Under the pieces are notes generated by a model. That model was not told the DNA's origin. It did no database searches and saw only the letters and a list, made by a program, of their open reading frames with translations. DNA of 21,387 bases from contig CAMEUH010000016.1 in NCBI GenBank assembly GCA_945938055.1, forward strand, positions 1 to 21,387. Direction: 5' to 3'. This DNA is from an uncultured Eubacteriaceae bacterium. GTDB taxonomy: Bacteria > Bacillota > Clostridia > Lachnospirales > Lachnospiraceae. A program made the translations under genes and the position numbers. This document shows, piece by piece, positions 7,355 through 14,560 of the stretch; position 1 is the stretch's first letter, and each line of letters begins with the position of its first letter.

Positions 7355-7389
7355 ATTAATATTAAAGGACATATGAAAGCGAGGTTCTT

Positions 7390-9333
7390 ATGACAGGTGA
7401 TCAGGTATTTATAACCGAGCTCGATGCATACTTATTTGGACAGGGGACTCATTATGAAATTTACAATAAGATGGGTGCTCACCTGGCAGAAAAGGATGGT
7501 AAAAACGGAGTTTATTTTTCCGTATGGGCGCCGAGGGCAAGAGAGGTTTATGTAATTGGTGAATTTAATAACTGGAATGAAAACGAATACCGGATGAACC
7601 GGATATCGGATGGCGGCATTTATGATATTTTTATTCCGGGTGTAAAAGAAGGACAGTTGTATAAGTATTTGATTATTTCACAGGACGGAAGGAAATTATA
7701 TAAGGCTGATCCATATGCGAATGCATCGGAGTTAAGACCGGGAAATGCCTCTAAGACGGTTTGTCTGGATGGATATGAATGGGGCGACAGGGCGTGGATT
7801 CAGAAGGAATCTGCGGCAGACCATTTAAAGGAAGCAATGTGCATTTATGAGTGTCATCTGGGTTCATGGAAGAAAAAGAATGATGGAACAGAGGACGGCT
7901 TTTACAATTATCGTGAACTGGCACCAGAGCTTGGAAAGTATGTAAAAGAAATGGGATATACGCATATCGAACTGATGGGTATCGCGGAATATCCGTTTGA
8001 CGCTTCCTGGGGGTATCAGGTTACGGGTTACTATGCGCCAACGGCACGTTATGGCTCGCCAAAGGATTTTATGTATTTTGTGGATTACATGCATCGTCAG
8101 GGAATCGGTGTGATTCTGGACTGGGTTCCGGCACATTTCCCAAGGGATGCACATGGTCTTGCTAATTTTGACGGAAGCTGTGTATACGAGTATGCAGACC
8201 CAAGAAAAGGAGAGCATCCGGACTGGGGAACTAAGGTATTTGATTATGGAAAAACAGAGGTATCCAATTTCCTGATTGCCAATGCATTGTTCTGGGTGGA
8301 CAAGTACCATATTGATGGATTGCGGGTAGATGCGGTTGCGTCCATGCTTTATCTGGATTATGGAAGACAAAATGGACAGTGGATACCGAATAAATATGGT
8401 GGAAATGGAAATCTGGAAGCCATGGATTTCCTGAGACATCTTAACAAAATCATGAATGAACGCTTCCCGAGGGCAATCACCATTGCGGAGGAATCAACGG
8501 CATGGCCGGCTGTCAGCGGTGTTGTGGGGGAGAATGACAGTCTTGGTTTTACTTTTAAATGGAACATGGGATGGATGCATGATTTCTTGGAATATATGAA
8601 GTGTGATCCTCTATTCCGTAAGGGAAATCATAATAAAATGACCTTCAGTCTGATGTATGCGTATAGTGAGCGTTTTATTCTGGTACTTTCCCATGATGAG
8701 GTGGTTCATTTGAAATGTTCCATGCTGAATAAGATGCCGGGTGAATATACGGATAAATTCAGGAACTTAAAGCTTGCATATACATATATGACAGGACATC
8801 CGGGAAAGAAGCTTCTGTTTATGGGACAGGAGTTTGGACAGCCAAATGAATGGAGTGAGGCGAAAGCGCTTGACTGGCATGTGGCAGCAGAACCAGAACA
8901 TGCGTCACTTCAGCAATTTGTAAAAAGGCTGTTCCAGCTGTATCGAAGTTATCCTGCACTTTATACGACAGATTATAATCCGGAAGGTTTTCAGTGGAGC
9001 AATGCGAATGATTATGAGAATAGTGTATTCTCATTCATGAGATATTCAGGGGATGGAAAGAAATCACTGCTCTTTATTTTGAATTTTACGCCGGTTGAAA
9101 GACCAAGCTATAAGATTGGTGTTCCGGATGCGGGAAAATATAGACTGGTACTGGATGAAACAGGAGGAAGTGGTGAAGTTCTAACTTCTGTAAAAGCGGA
9201 CTGCAGTGGATTTGAAGATTCTGTTCTTGTAAATCTTTCTTCCTATGGAATTAGAGTATATGAATTCCAGCATCAAAAGCACAAGAAGCGGAATTTGCAA
9301 AAAGGAAAGCGCAGACATAAAAATAAAAAATAA
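7390..9333 (+). CDS. glgB: 1,4-alpha-glucan (glycogen) branching enzyme GlgB
   Basis: GlgB cuts alpha-1,4-glucan chains and re-attaches them in alpha-1,6 linkage during glycogen synthesis. The order is a CBM48-like N-terminal domain (about 35-130, with YFSVWAPRAREVYVIGEFNNW), a GH13 TIM barrel, and a C-terminal beta domain. Catalytic motifs are complete: DWVPAHFP (244-251), GLRVDAVASM (nucleophile D314), AEEST (E367/E368, acid/base) and LSHDEVVH (transition-state Asp D436). The 647-residue length is normal. The C-terminus ends in a basic, disordered tail (about 628-647) that I do not recall as a family feature. The ATG at 7390 has GAGG (7381-7384) 5 bases upstream and overlaps the stop of a six-codon ORF. 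No other glycogen gene is in the window, so glgB stands alone here. Confidence 0.95.
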   Translation: MTGDQVFITELDAYLFGQGTHYEIYNKMGAHLAEKDGKNGVYFSVWAPRAREVYVIGEFNNWNENEYRMNRISDGGIYDIFIPGVKEGQLYKYLIISQDGRKLYKADPYANASELRPGNASKTVCLDGYEWGDRAWIQKESAADHLKEAMCIYECHLGSWKKKNDGTEDGFYNYRELAPELGKYVKEMGYTHIELMGIAEYPFDASWGYQVTGYYAPTARYGSPKDFMYFVDYMHRQGIGVILDWVPAHFPRDAHGLANFDGSCVYEYADPRKGEHPDWGTKVFDYGKTEVSNFLIANALFWVDKYHIDGLRVDAVASMLYLDYGRQNGQWIPNKYGGNGNLEAMDFLRHLNKIMNERFPRAITIAEESTAWPAVSGVVGENDSLGFTFKWNMGWMHDFLEYMKCDPLFRKGNHNKMTFSLMYAYSERFILVLSHDEVVHLKCSMLNKMPGEYTDKFRNLKLAYTYMTGHPGKKLLFMGQEFGQPNEWSEAKALDWHVAAEPEHASLQQFVKRLFQLYRSYPALYTTDYNPEGFQWSNANDYENSVFSFMRYSGDGKKSLLFILNFTPVERPSYKIGVPDAGKYRLVLDETGGSGEVLTSVKADCSGFEDSVLVNLSSYGIRVYEFQHQKHKKRNLQKGKRRHKNKK

Positions 9334-9338
9334 AGCCA

Positions 9339-9366
9339 TAAGGAAATGACAGGATTATGCCGAAAA
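9339..9366 (+). promoter_or_regulatory. Candidate SigD (sigma-28) promoter of the FliK-like gene
   Basis: TAAG (9339-9342), a 16-base spacer and GCCGAAAA (9359-9366) resemble the Firmicutes SigD consensus TAAA-N15-GCCGATAT. The -10 overlaps the base of the glgB terminator, so initiation near 9373 would fall within the 5' arm and the new RNA would lack the full hairpin. A close match to the -10 occurs before flagellin (12436-12443), which strengthens this call. Confidence 0.55.
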
Positions 9367-9401
9367 TACTTGTATAGGAATACCTATGCAAGTATTTTTT
9401 T
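9365..9401 (+). terminator. Intrinsic terminator of glgB
   Basis: AATACTTGTATAGG (9365-9378) pairs over 14 positions (one G-T) with CCTATGCAAGTATT (9383-9396). The loop is AATA, and the T-run covers 9395-9401. It begins 31 bases after the glgB stop and ends 19 bases before the next start codon. Confidence 0.88.
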
Positions 9402-9419
9402 ATGGGGATGGTGGAACCG

Positions 9420-12400
9420 ATGAATATAGGTGCTGTTAATCATACAAATCCTGCATTTTGTCAGGAGAAAATAGATACACAGGCAAAGCTTCCTACGGGA
9501 GCAGCTGCAAAGGAGACAATAAATGCATTTGAAAAAGTAATCAGCAGGGTAGGCGCTTCCATGAGTTCCACGGATGTCAGTAAAGGAATGAATGGCATTT
9601 CGGAAGGAATCAGTCAGGTAGAAGAGGCATTAAAGGCAGATGCACAGGCGGCAAAGGCAAACCTCAAGGCATTATTTAATAAGTTGTCCGGTGCAGAAGC
9701 AGTTGAACTGGATGAAAATGGATTTGACATTAATGATATTGATGATGAAGAGCTGGTAACGGTAGTGGACCGCATTAAGATTATGCTTGCAGCATATAAT
9801 GAAAATTATCAGGCATTTGCAGGAGCATTTGACCAGGTTGAAGAGGAAGCACTGGAAAACAGTGCGGGGGCAGGGCTTTCGGCACGAGTTGCAATGCGGC
9901 TGGAGAAGGGATTTCTGCCGGCAACGGAGGAAAATATAACGGATGTCATCAGCACGATGGAGATGGCAGAGGATGTAGAAGCGAGGATGCCGTTAACAGA
10001 TGAGGCAAAAGCCTATCTTATTGGGAATGAGCTGGAACCTACGATGGGAAATCTTTATCTGGCAAATCACAGTACGGTAAATAACGGATATCGTTCCGGG
10101 ATTACTGAGGATCAATGGGAACAAATAAAGCCACAGGTTTCGGAAATTATTCGTAAGGCAGGACTGGAAGAGACAGAAAAGACAAGAGAAGATGCAAAAT
10201 GGCTGATTGCCAATGAACTTCCGGTGACGGGAGAGAATCTTCTTTATAAGAATCGCCTGGATGGTCTTACAGTCGAATTAAGTCGGGAAGATGTGATGGA
10301 TGCAGCAGTAGACTCCATGACCGGAGGCAGCCGGGCATCACAAATGATACCGGATGAACTTCATTCGGAATGGAAAGACGCCGCACAGGCAATTCGAGTG
10401 GTAAATCAGGTCTCTTTTGCAGAAGTAAATCGAATTGTTTCAGACGGAAGAAAGCTTACCATTCATGAAATGCTTGATTCCATGCAGGGAATTCATAACA
10501 CCAACGAAAGCGAAAAAGAAAAAACGAATTTAAAAACAATAGAAGCTTATCGTGTGGTTTGTGAGGCGAGAGTGCTGATGACGGCTTCGTCTGTGACAGC
10601 GGTCATGAGGCAGGGAATTGACATTTATTCTGAAGATTTGGAAAATCTTGTGGATTTACTTCATGAAGAAGAAACAAGATGGATTCAGGAGCAGCTGACG
10701 AAAAATGATGTAGGAAGCGTTTCCGAGGCGGATTTAAATCAGACCAGTGATATTAACCAAATCATGCAGGAACTTATGTTTACACCATGCGCTGCTCTGG
10801 GGGATATTGCGCTGGAAGGAAGTGTGGTCACGATTCGTCGTGTGCAGGCTGTGGCTTTTTCCATGCAAAAGCAGTATGAAGTAGCTGGAGAAGCCTATGA
10901 AACCATGTCTACCAGAGTACGAAGTGATATGGGAGATTCCGTTAAAGCGGCAATGGAAAATAGCGCCAGAAGTATCTTAAGCGAACTGGGATATGAAGAA
11001 AATGACATAAATCTTCGTGCAATCAGGATTCTTGCGTATAATGGAATGGACATGACAAAAGAAAATGTGAATACAGTAAAAAACTTGGACAGTATTTTAA
11101 ATAATCTGATGGATAACATGTCTCCGAAGACAGTATACCAGATGCTTAAAGATGGTATTAATCCTATGGAAACGGATATTGAAACGCTGAATCAGTATGT
11201 GAATGAGAACTATAATACACAGGATGCAACAGTAAAATACAGTGAATTTCTTTACAAACTGGAACATACGGAAGGCATATCGGATGAAGAACGTCGGCAA
11301 TATATTGGTATTTATAAGCTGTTCCACATGTTTAAAAAGGACGGAGGCAAAGCCGTTGGTGCGCTGATTCAGCAGAATGCAGAAATTAGTCTTAAGAATC
11401 TGGCAATGGCGGTTGATAGCAGAAAAAGGTACGGAATGGATGTATCTCTGGATGAAAATAGCGGAATGGCAGAGATTTCAGGAAGTACCGCATTTTATCA
11501 GAATCTTTTTTCCGGACTTTCGAAAAGCATAACGCCTGCGGCGCTAAAAAAGACTTCGGAGGAAAAAGGAAATCTGGCGGATATGACGTTGGAACAGATG
11601 GCTGAAGAACTTAAAAAGTATAAGGATTATGACCAGGAGCAGAAGGAAGCTTATTATTCTGAAATGCTGGAGGAGGCAAGGGAATATGAGAATGTGGAGG
11701 ATAATATCATGAGACTTCTTACAGACAGCAGTATTCCGGTTACCTTCTATAATGTCATGGCTGCGAAAGAACTGATGAACGCAAGCAAGGCGTTCCGTGA
11801 CATGCAGGAATTAAAAGATGAAGCCGTGGAGAAAAAAATGATGGGAATTCTGGATGGGATGGAGAACCAGGATGCCATGGAGGATGCTTACGAAGAGCTA
11901 AAGAGCAGTATCCGGAATACGGGAGAACAGAGGATGGAGGGGATGCAGGAGGATGCATACCTTGACATTCGGTCACTTAAGGATATTGGAAAAACGGTAA
12001 ATCTTATTAGTGCCCTAAGTAAAAAGCAGCAATATTTTATTCCTTTTGCAACAGAGGACGGCGTGGGAAGTATTCGGCTAAAGGTTATAAAATCCGAAGA
12101 GAACGCCGGAAAAATGGAAATGACCTTTGCAACGGAGACATTGGGAAATGTCTACGCAGAGTTCATGGTTGGACAGGAAAAGGCAAGGGGTTATATTGTT
12201 ACAGACCGGATGGAAGCAGTGGAAATTCTTCAGGAAAATGTGGATAACATTCAGGAAGAACTGCATCAGCTGGGGATAAACGAAACAATGATACAGACGG
12301 CACAAAGCAATAGCATCCCGGAAGTCAGCCTGCAGCTGAATGAGAAAGGGGCTCCGCCGGCATTTATTTACAAGGCTGCAAAAGTGGTTCTTACGAATCT

Positions 12401-12422
12401 GGTAACGGTTAAGTCTAATTAA
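9420..12422 (+). CDS. ~1000-residue helical repeat protein with FliK-like C-terminus, flagellar-associated
   Basis: I do not recognise the full protein with certainty. It may belong to a DUF6240-type family of motile Lachnospiraceae (from memory). It has no signal peptide or membrane segment and is mostly helical and acidic. A degenerate ~20-residue motif of the form L-x3-[NG]-x2-[PL]-[VTM]-T-x2-N-[LIV] recurs at least eight times, in ORF residues (counted from ATG 9402) near 167-183, 206-220, 268-282, 344-358, 403-417, 543-557, 655-668 and 772-786. Residues about 877-965 resemble the FliK C-terminal domain: IPF..EDGVGSIRLKVI, then GKMEMTFATETLGNVYAEFM, then a helix ending EELHQLGI. It sits directly before flagellin and fliS behind a SigD-like promoter. 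ATG 9420 is preferred (GGTGGA 4 bases upstream); ATG 9402 follows the terminator T-run immediately and has no ribosome binding site. Confidence 0.7.
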   Translation: MNIGAVNHTNPAFCQEKIDTQAKLPTGAAAKETINAFEKVISRVGASMSSTDVSKGMNGISEGISQVEEALKADAQAAKANLKALFNKLSGAEAVELDENGFDINDIDDEELVTVVDRIKIMLAAYNENYQAFAGAFDQVEEEALENSAGAGLSARVAMRLEKGFLPATEENITDVISTMEMAEDVEARMPLTDEAKAYLIGNELEPTMGNLYLANHSTVNNGYRSGITEDQWEQIKPQVSEIIRKAGLEETEKTREDAKWLIANELPVTGENLLYKNRLDGLTVELSREDVMDAAVDSMTGGSRASQMIPDELHSEWKDAAQAIRVVNQVSFAEVNRIVSDGRKLTIHEMLDSMQGIHNTNESEKEKTNLKTIEAYRVVCEARVLMTASSVTAVMRQGIDIYSEDLENLVDLLHEEETRWIQEQLTKNDVGSVSEADLNQTSDINQIMQELMFTPCAALGDIALEGSVVTIRRVQAVAFSMQKQYEVAGEAYETMSTRVRSDMGDSVKAAMENSARSILSELGYEENDINLRAIRILAYNGMDMTKENVNTVKNLDSILNNLMDNMSPKTVYQMLKDGINPMETDIETLNQYVNENYNTQDATVKYSEFLYKLEHTEGISDEERRQYIGIYKLFHMFKKDGGKAVGALIQQNAEISLKNLAMAVDSRKRYGMDVSLDENSGMAEISGSTAFYQNLFSGLSKSITPAALKKTSEEKGNLADMTLEQMAEELKKYKDYDQEQKEAYYSEMLEEAREYENVEDNIMRLLTDSSIPVTFYNVMAAKELMNASKAFRDMQELKDEAVEKKMMGILDGMENQDAMEDAYEELKSSIRNTGEQRMEGMQEDAYLDIRSLKDIGKTVNLISALSKKQQYFIPFATEDGVGSIRLKVIKSEENAGKMEMTFATETLGNVYAEFMVGQEKARGYIVTDRMEAVEILQENVDNIQEELHQLGINETMIQTAQSNSIPEVSLQLNEKGAPPAFIYKAAKVVLTNLVTVKSN

Positions 12423-12443
12423 TGCGAAGTAAAACGCCGATAA
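12416..12443 (+). promoter_or_regulatory. SigD (sigma-28) promoter of flagellin
   Basis: TAAT (12416-12419), a 16-base spacer and GCCGATAA (12436-12443) match the flagellar sigma-28 consensus TAAA-N15-GCCGATAT, seven of eight in the -10. The -35 lies in the last codons of the FliK-like gene. Transcription would start near 12450, giving an ~80-base flagellin leader, so flagellin is a late class gene with its own promoter. Confidence 0.82.
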
Positions 12444-12469
12444 TGATATCAGAAGATACATTTGGACAG

Positions 12470-12506
12470 GACAAGGATGTCGGAAAGCATACATGCAAAG
12501 GAGTGC
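12470..12506 (+). promoter_or_regulatory. Candidate CsrA-binding hairpins in the flagellin leader
   Basis: GACA-AGGA-TGTC (12470-12481) is a perfect 4-bp stem presenting AGGA in a tetraloop. ACAAGGATGT within it equals the core of the CsrA SELEX consensus RUACARGGAUGU. A second GGA-loop hairpin, GCA-AAGGAG-TGC (12495-12506), follows about 25 bases on. Further GGA triplets occur at 12464-12466, 12469-12471, 12482-12484 and 12514-12516. The layout resembles the two-site CsrA control of Bacillus subtilis hag. Confidence 0.65.
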
Positions 12507-12507
12507 C

Positions 12508-12540
12508 ATGAAAGGAATGGGTACGAATTATGAGAATTAA
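12508..12540 (+). CDS. Micro-ORF (MKGMGTNYEN) overlapping the flagellin start
   Basis: A ten-codon reading frame has the best ribosome binding site of the leader, AAAGGAG (12497-12503), four bases from its ATG. It runs through the flagellin ATG (12530) in another frame and stops 8 bases inside it. Flagellin itself has only AAAGGA (12511-12516), 13 bases away. The micro-ORF might load ribosomes that re-initiate at flagellin, or it might be chance with the AAAGGAG serving flagellin at long range. Confidence 0.3.
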   Translation: MKGMGTNYEN

Positions 12541-14017
12541 TACAAACATGTCAGCCATCATAGCAAATGCACAGTTATCAAAAACAGAAGACAAACTGTC
12601 TCTTTCGCTGGAGAGACTTTCCTCAGGATACAAAATTAATCATTCCAAGGATAATCCGGCTGGTCTTGCGATATCACAGAAAATGAGATCACAGATTCGG
12701 GGATTGGATCAGGCGAACAATAATGCACAGGATGGAGTATCTGTGTTACAGACAGCAGAAGGTGCGATGACAGAAATACAGGCAATGCTTACCCGTATGA
12801 AGGAGTTGTCCGTACAGGCGGCAAATGATGTAAATTCAGTGGATGAGCGTGCCGCAATTCAGGAAGAAATTGATTCTCTGAATGCAGAAATCGAACGTAT
12901 TGCAAATGATACGGATTTTAATACAAAGTCCCTGCTGAATGGAGATTTACAAAGAAGGGTTTATTCCAATGTTCCGGATGTTAAGCAGATGGAAGTTACG
13001 GACGGATTTCAGGATGGAATTTACGGAATTACCATTACAGCTGATGCACAGAAGGCAGTTGTTAAGGGCGGTACCATTGGGATGTCCTCCACGGAAAAAA
13101 TAACGGAAGACCTTGCAGGAACGGTTGTAATTAACGGTTTATCCGTAACGATTGATGAGGGTGATACGCTGGGAACCATTGCAACAAAGCTGGCAGAAGG
13201 AACCTATATGGCAGGCGGTACCCTGATTAATGCAGATCCGGCAGCTACGCAGAATAAAGCGGCTTATGGGGATACTGAAGGATACCAATCTGTTGCGGCA
13301 GCTACAGGAACAGCGTTTGTTTTTCTTTCGGAAGAGTATGGCTCCAATGAGACCATGAAGGTAGAATGTGATAATCCTGCGTTGGCGGCAAAACTGGGAC
13401 TTCCGGCATCAGAAGTACAGACAGGAACGGATGTTAAGGCAGATTTTTCCACAAATTTTGGAGAGAGGATTGGATTTGCTAATTCCGCAACCATGTCTAC
13501 ATATGGAGATACCATTACCGTAAGAGATAATAATGATAAAACATTTGTTGTAAAGGTGCCTGGAAATGTTGTGGCTTCCAATGGTGGTACGGTTTCCCTG
13601 GAGCAGGAAGTAACTGACATGGGAACCATGAGAGTTCACGTAGGAGCAAATGAAAATCAGATTATTGATATTAATCTTCCGGAAATTTCTGTTGAAACGC
13701 TGGGACTTGACCATGTAAACGTATATACCCATGAAAATGCAAGTAAGGCAATTGATTCCGTAGACGAGGCAGTAACAAGACTTTCAACCATGCGTTCTAA
13801 GATTGGAGCATATCAGAATCGTCTGGAGCATACAACATCTAATCTTGGAGTGTCAGAGGAAAATCTGACAGCCGCCATTTCACGTATCATGGATGTGGAC
13901 ATGGCAGAAGAAATGACCGAATATACTCAGGCAAATGTTCTGGCACAGGCAGGTACGTCCATGCTTTCTCAGGCAAATGCAAGACCGGAAACCGCATTAC
14001 AATTATTACAGCGTTAA
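12530..14017 (+). CDS. fliC: Flagellin
   Basis: The filament subunit (often called hag in Firmicutes) is exported unfolded by the flagellar type III apparatus with FliS as chaperone. The N-terminal D0/D1 part is canonical: MRINTNMSAIIANAQL, LSSGYKINHSKDNPAGLAIS, and GVSVLQTAEGAMTEIQAMLTRMKELSVQAAND to about residue 100. The C-terminal D1/D0 part (about 405-495) is also canonical, ending SQANARPETALQLLQR. The central variable domain (about 145-400) holds a flagellin-IN-like stretch, GTVVINGLSVTIDEGDTL (197-214). LTRMKELSVQ (87-96) corresponds to the TLR5-recognised helix and keeps the R, E and L that match R90, E93 and L94 of Salmonella FliC. A single cysteine, C280, lies in the variable domain. 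At 495 residues it is of medium length. fliS follows after 21 bases, in the same transcript. Confidence 0.98.
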   Translation: MRINTNMSAIIANAQLSKTEDKLSLSLERLSSGYKINHSKDNPAGLAISQKMRSQIRGLDQANNNAQDGVSVLQTAEGAMTEIQAMLTRMKELSVQAANDVNSVDERAAIQEEIDSLNAEIERIANDTDFNTKSLLNGDLQRRVYSNVPDVKQMEVTDGFQDGIYGITITADAQKAVVKGGTIGMSSTEKITEDLAGTVVINGLSVTIDEGDTLGTIATKLAEGTYMAGGTLINADPAATQNKAAYGDTEGYQSVAAATGTAFVFLSEEYGSNETMKVECDNPALAAKLGLPASEVQTGTDVKADFSTNFGERIGFANSATMSTYGDTITVRDNNDKTFVVKVPGNVVASNGGTVSLEQEVTDMGTMRVHVGANENQIIDINLPEISVETLGLDHVNVYTHENASKAIDSVDEAVTRLSTMRSKIGAYQNRLEHTTSNLGVSEENLTAAISRIMDVDMAEEMTEYTQANVLAQAGTSMLSQANARPETALQLLQR

Positions 14018-14038
14018 ATGCAATAGGAGGCAGACAGG

Positions 14039-14512
14039 ATGACCAAGGAAGAACAAAATGGGTTTTCTTATCGTATTACCCAGGCATCTCCAACAGAACT
14101 CATTGTAATTTTATATGAAATGGCACAGGCATACATCAATCAGGCAATTCTGGAATGCAGTCATGGAAATGTGGATGAATTTCGTCAGTCATTAAAATAT
14201 GCCGGAAGAGTCATTAATGAATTAAATCGCTCTCTTGATTTGCGATATGAGATTTCGCTCAATCTTATGCAGATTTACATCTATGTAAATCGGGCAATGA
14301 TTCGGGCATCTGTTTCCAAAGAAACAAATGAGCTGGAAAGATGTATTAAAATGCTGGAAAAGTTAAAGTCCGCATTCGCACAGATTAGTTCGGAAGATAC
14401 GAGAGGACCGGTTATGGAGAATACGCAGCAGGTCTATGCAGGACTGACTTACTCTAAGGGCTCATTAAATGAGAGCGTGGGGCTTGAAAGCAACCGGGGA
14501 TTCCGAGTATAA
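14039..14512 (+). CDS. fliS: Flagellin export chaperone FliS
   Basis: FliS wraps the disordered C-terminus of flagellin in the cytoplasm, preventing premature assembly and guiding it to the export gate. The signature is YRITQASPTELIVILYEMAQAYINQAI near residues 11-37, followed by helices containing VINELNRSLDLRYEISLNLMQIYIYVNRAM. This is the four-helix FliS fold. At 157 residues it is longer than the usual 125-135, with an extra C-terminal tail after about residue 135. AGGAGG lies some nine bases before the ATG. Its place directly after flagellin and before a terminator makes the flagellin-fliS pair a two-gene unit. Confidence 0.96.
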   Translation: MTKEEQNGFSYRITQASPTELIVILYEMAQAYINQAILECSHGNVDEFRQSLKYAGRVINELNRSLDLRYEISLNLMQIYIYVNRAMIRASVSKETNELERCIKMLEKLKSAFAQISSEDTRGPVMENTQQVYAGLTYSKGSLNESVGLESNRGFRV

Positions 14513-14515
14513 AAT

Positions 14516-14560
14516 AATGCACATTCACTCCAAAAGGAGAGGAATGTGCATTTTGCTTTT
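14516..14560. terminator. Bidirectional terminator between fliS and murG
   Basis: AATGCACATTC (14516-14526) pairs perfectly over 11 bp with GAATGTGCATT (14542-14552), with an inner CTCC-AAAA-GGAG extension at the tip. TTTTGCTTTT follows on the plus strand, and a less uniform T-rich stretch follows on the minus strand. It begins four bases after the fliS stop, and its T-rich flank reaches the murG stop. Confidence 0.85.

Larger units (their letters stand above)
7192..7389. other. Divergent intergenic region before glgB
   Basis: This 198-base AT-rich region separates the acyltransferase gene (-) from glgB (+). It holds a micro-ORF with a perfect AGGAGG (7251-7256; ORF 7262-7291, MSIIFCASN), a candidate glgB promoter (7302-7331), an 8-bp palindrome at the predicted start point (7335-7354), and a second micro-ORF overlapping the glgB start (7373-7393, MKARFL). 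I see no larger gene. Confidence 0.6.

Noticed and set aside
7864..8439. 191-codon open frame antisense to glgB
   Set aside because: It lies wholly within a strongly supported gene, has no ribosome binding site and no recognisable motif. It is a shadow of glgB codon use.
12422..12511. 29-codon ORF starting in a TAATG overlap with the FliK-like gene and ending in ATGA
   Set aside because: It begins upstream of the predicted SigD start point (~12450) and covers the promoter itself. It has no ribosome binding site and no recognisable sequence, so it is probably chance.
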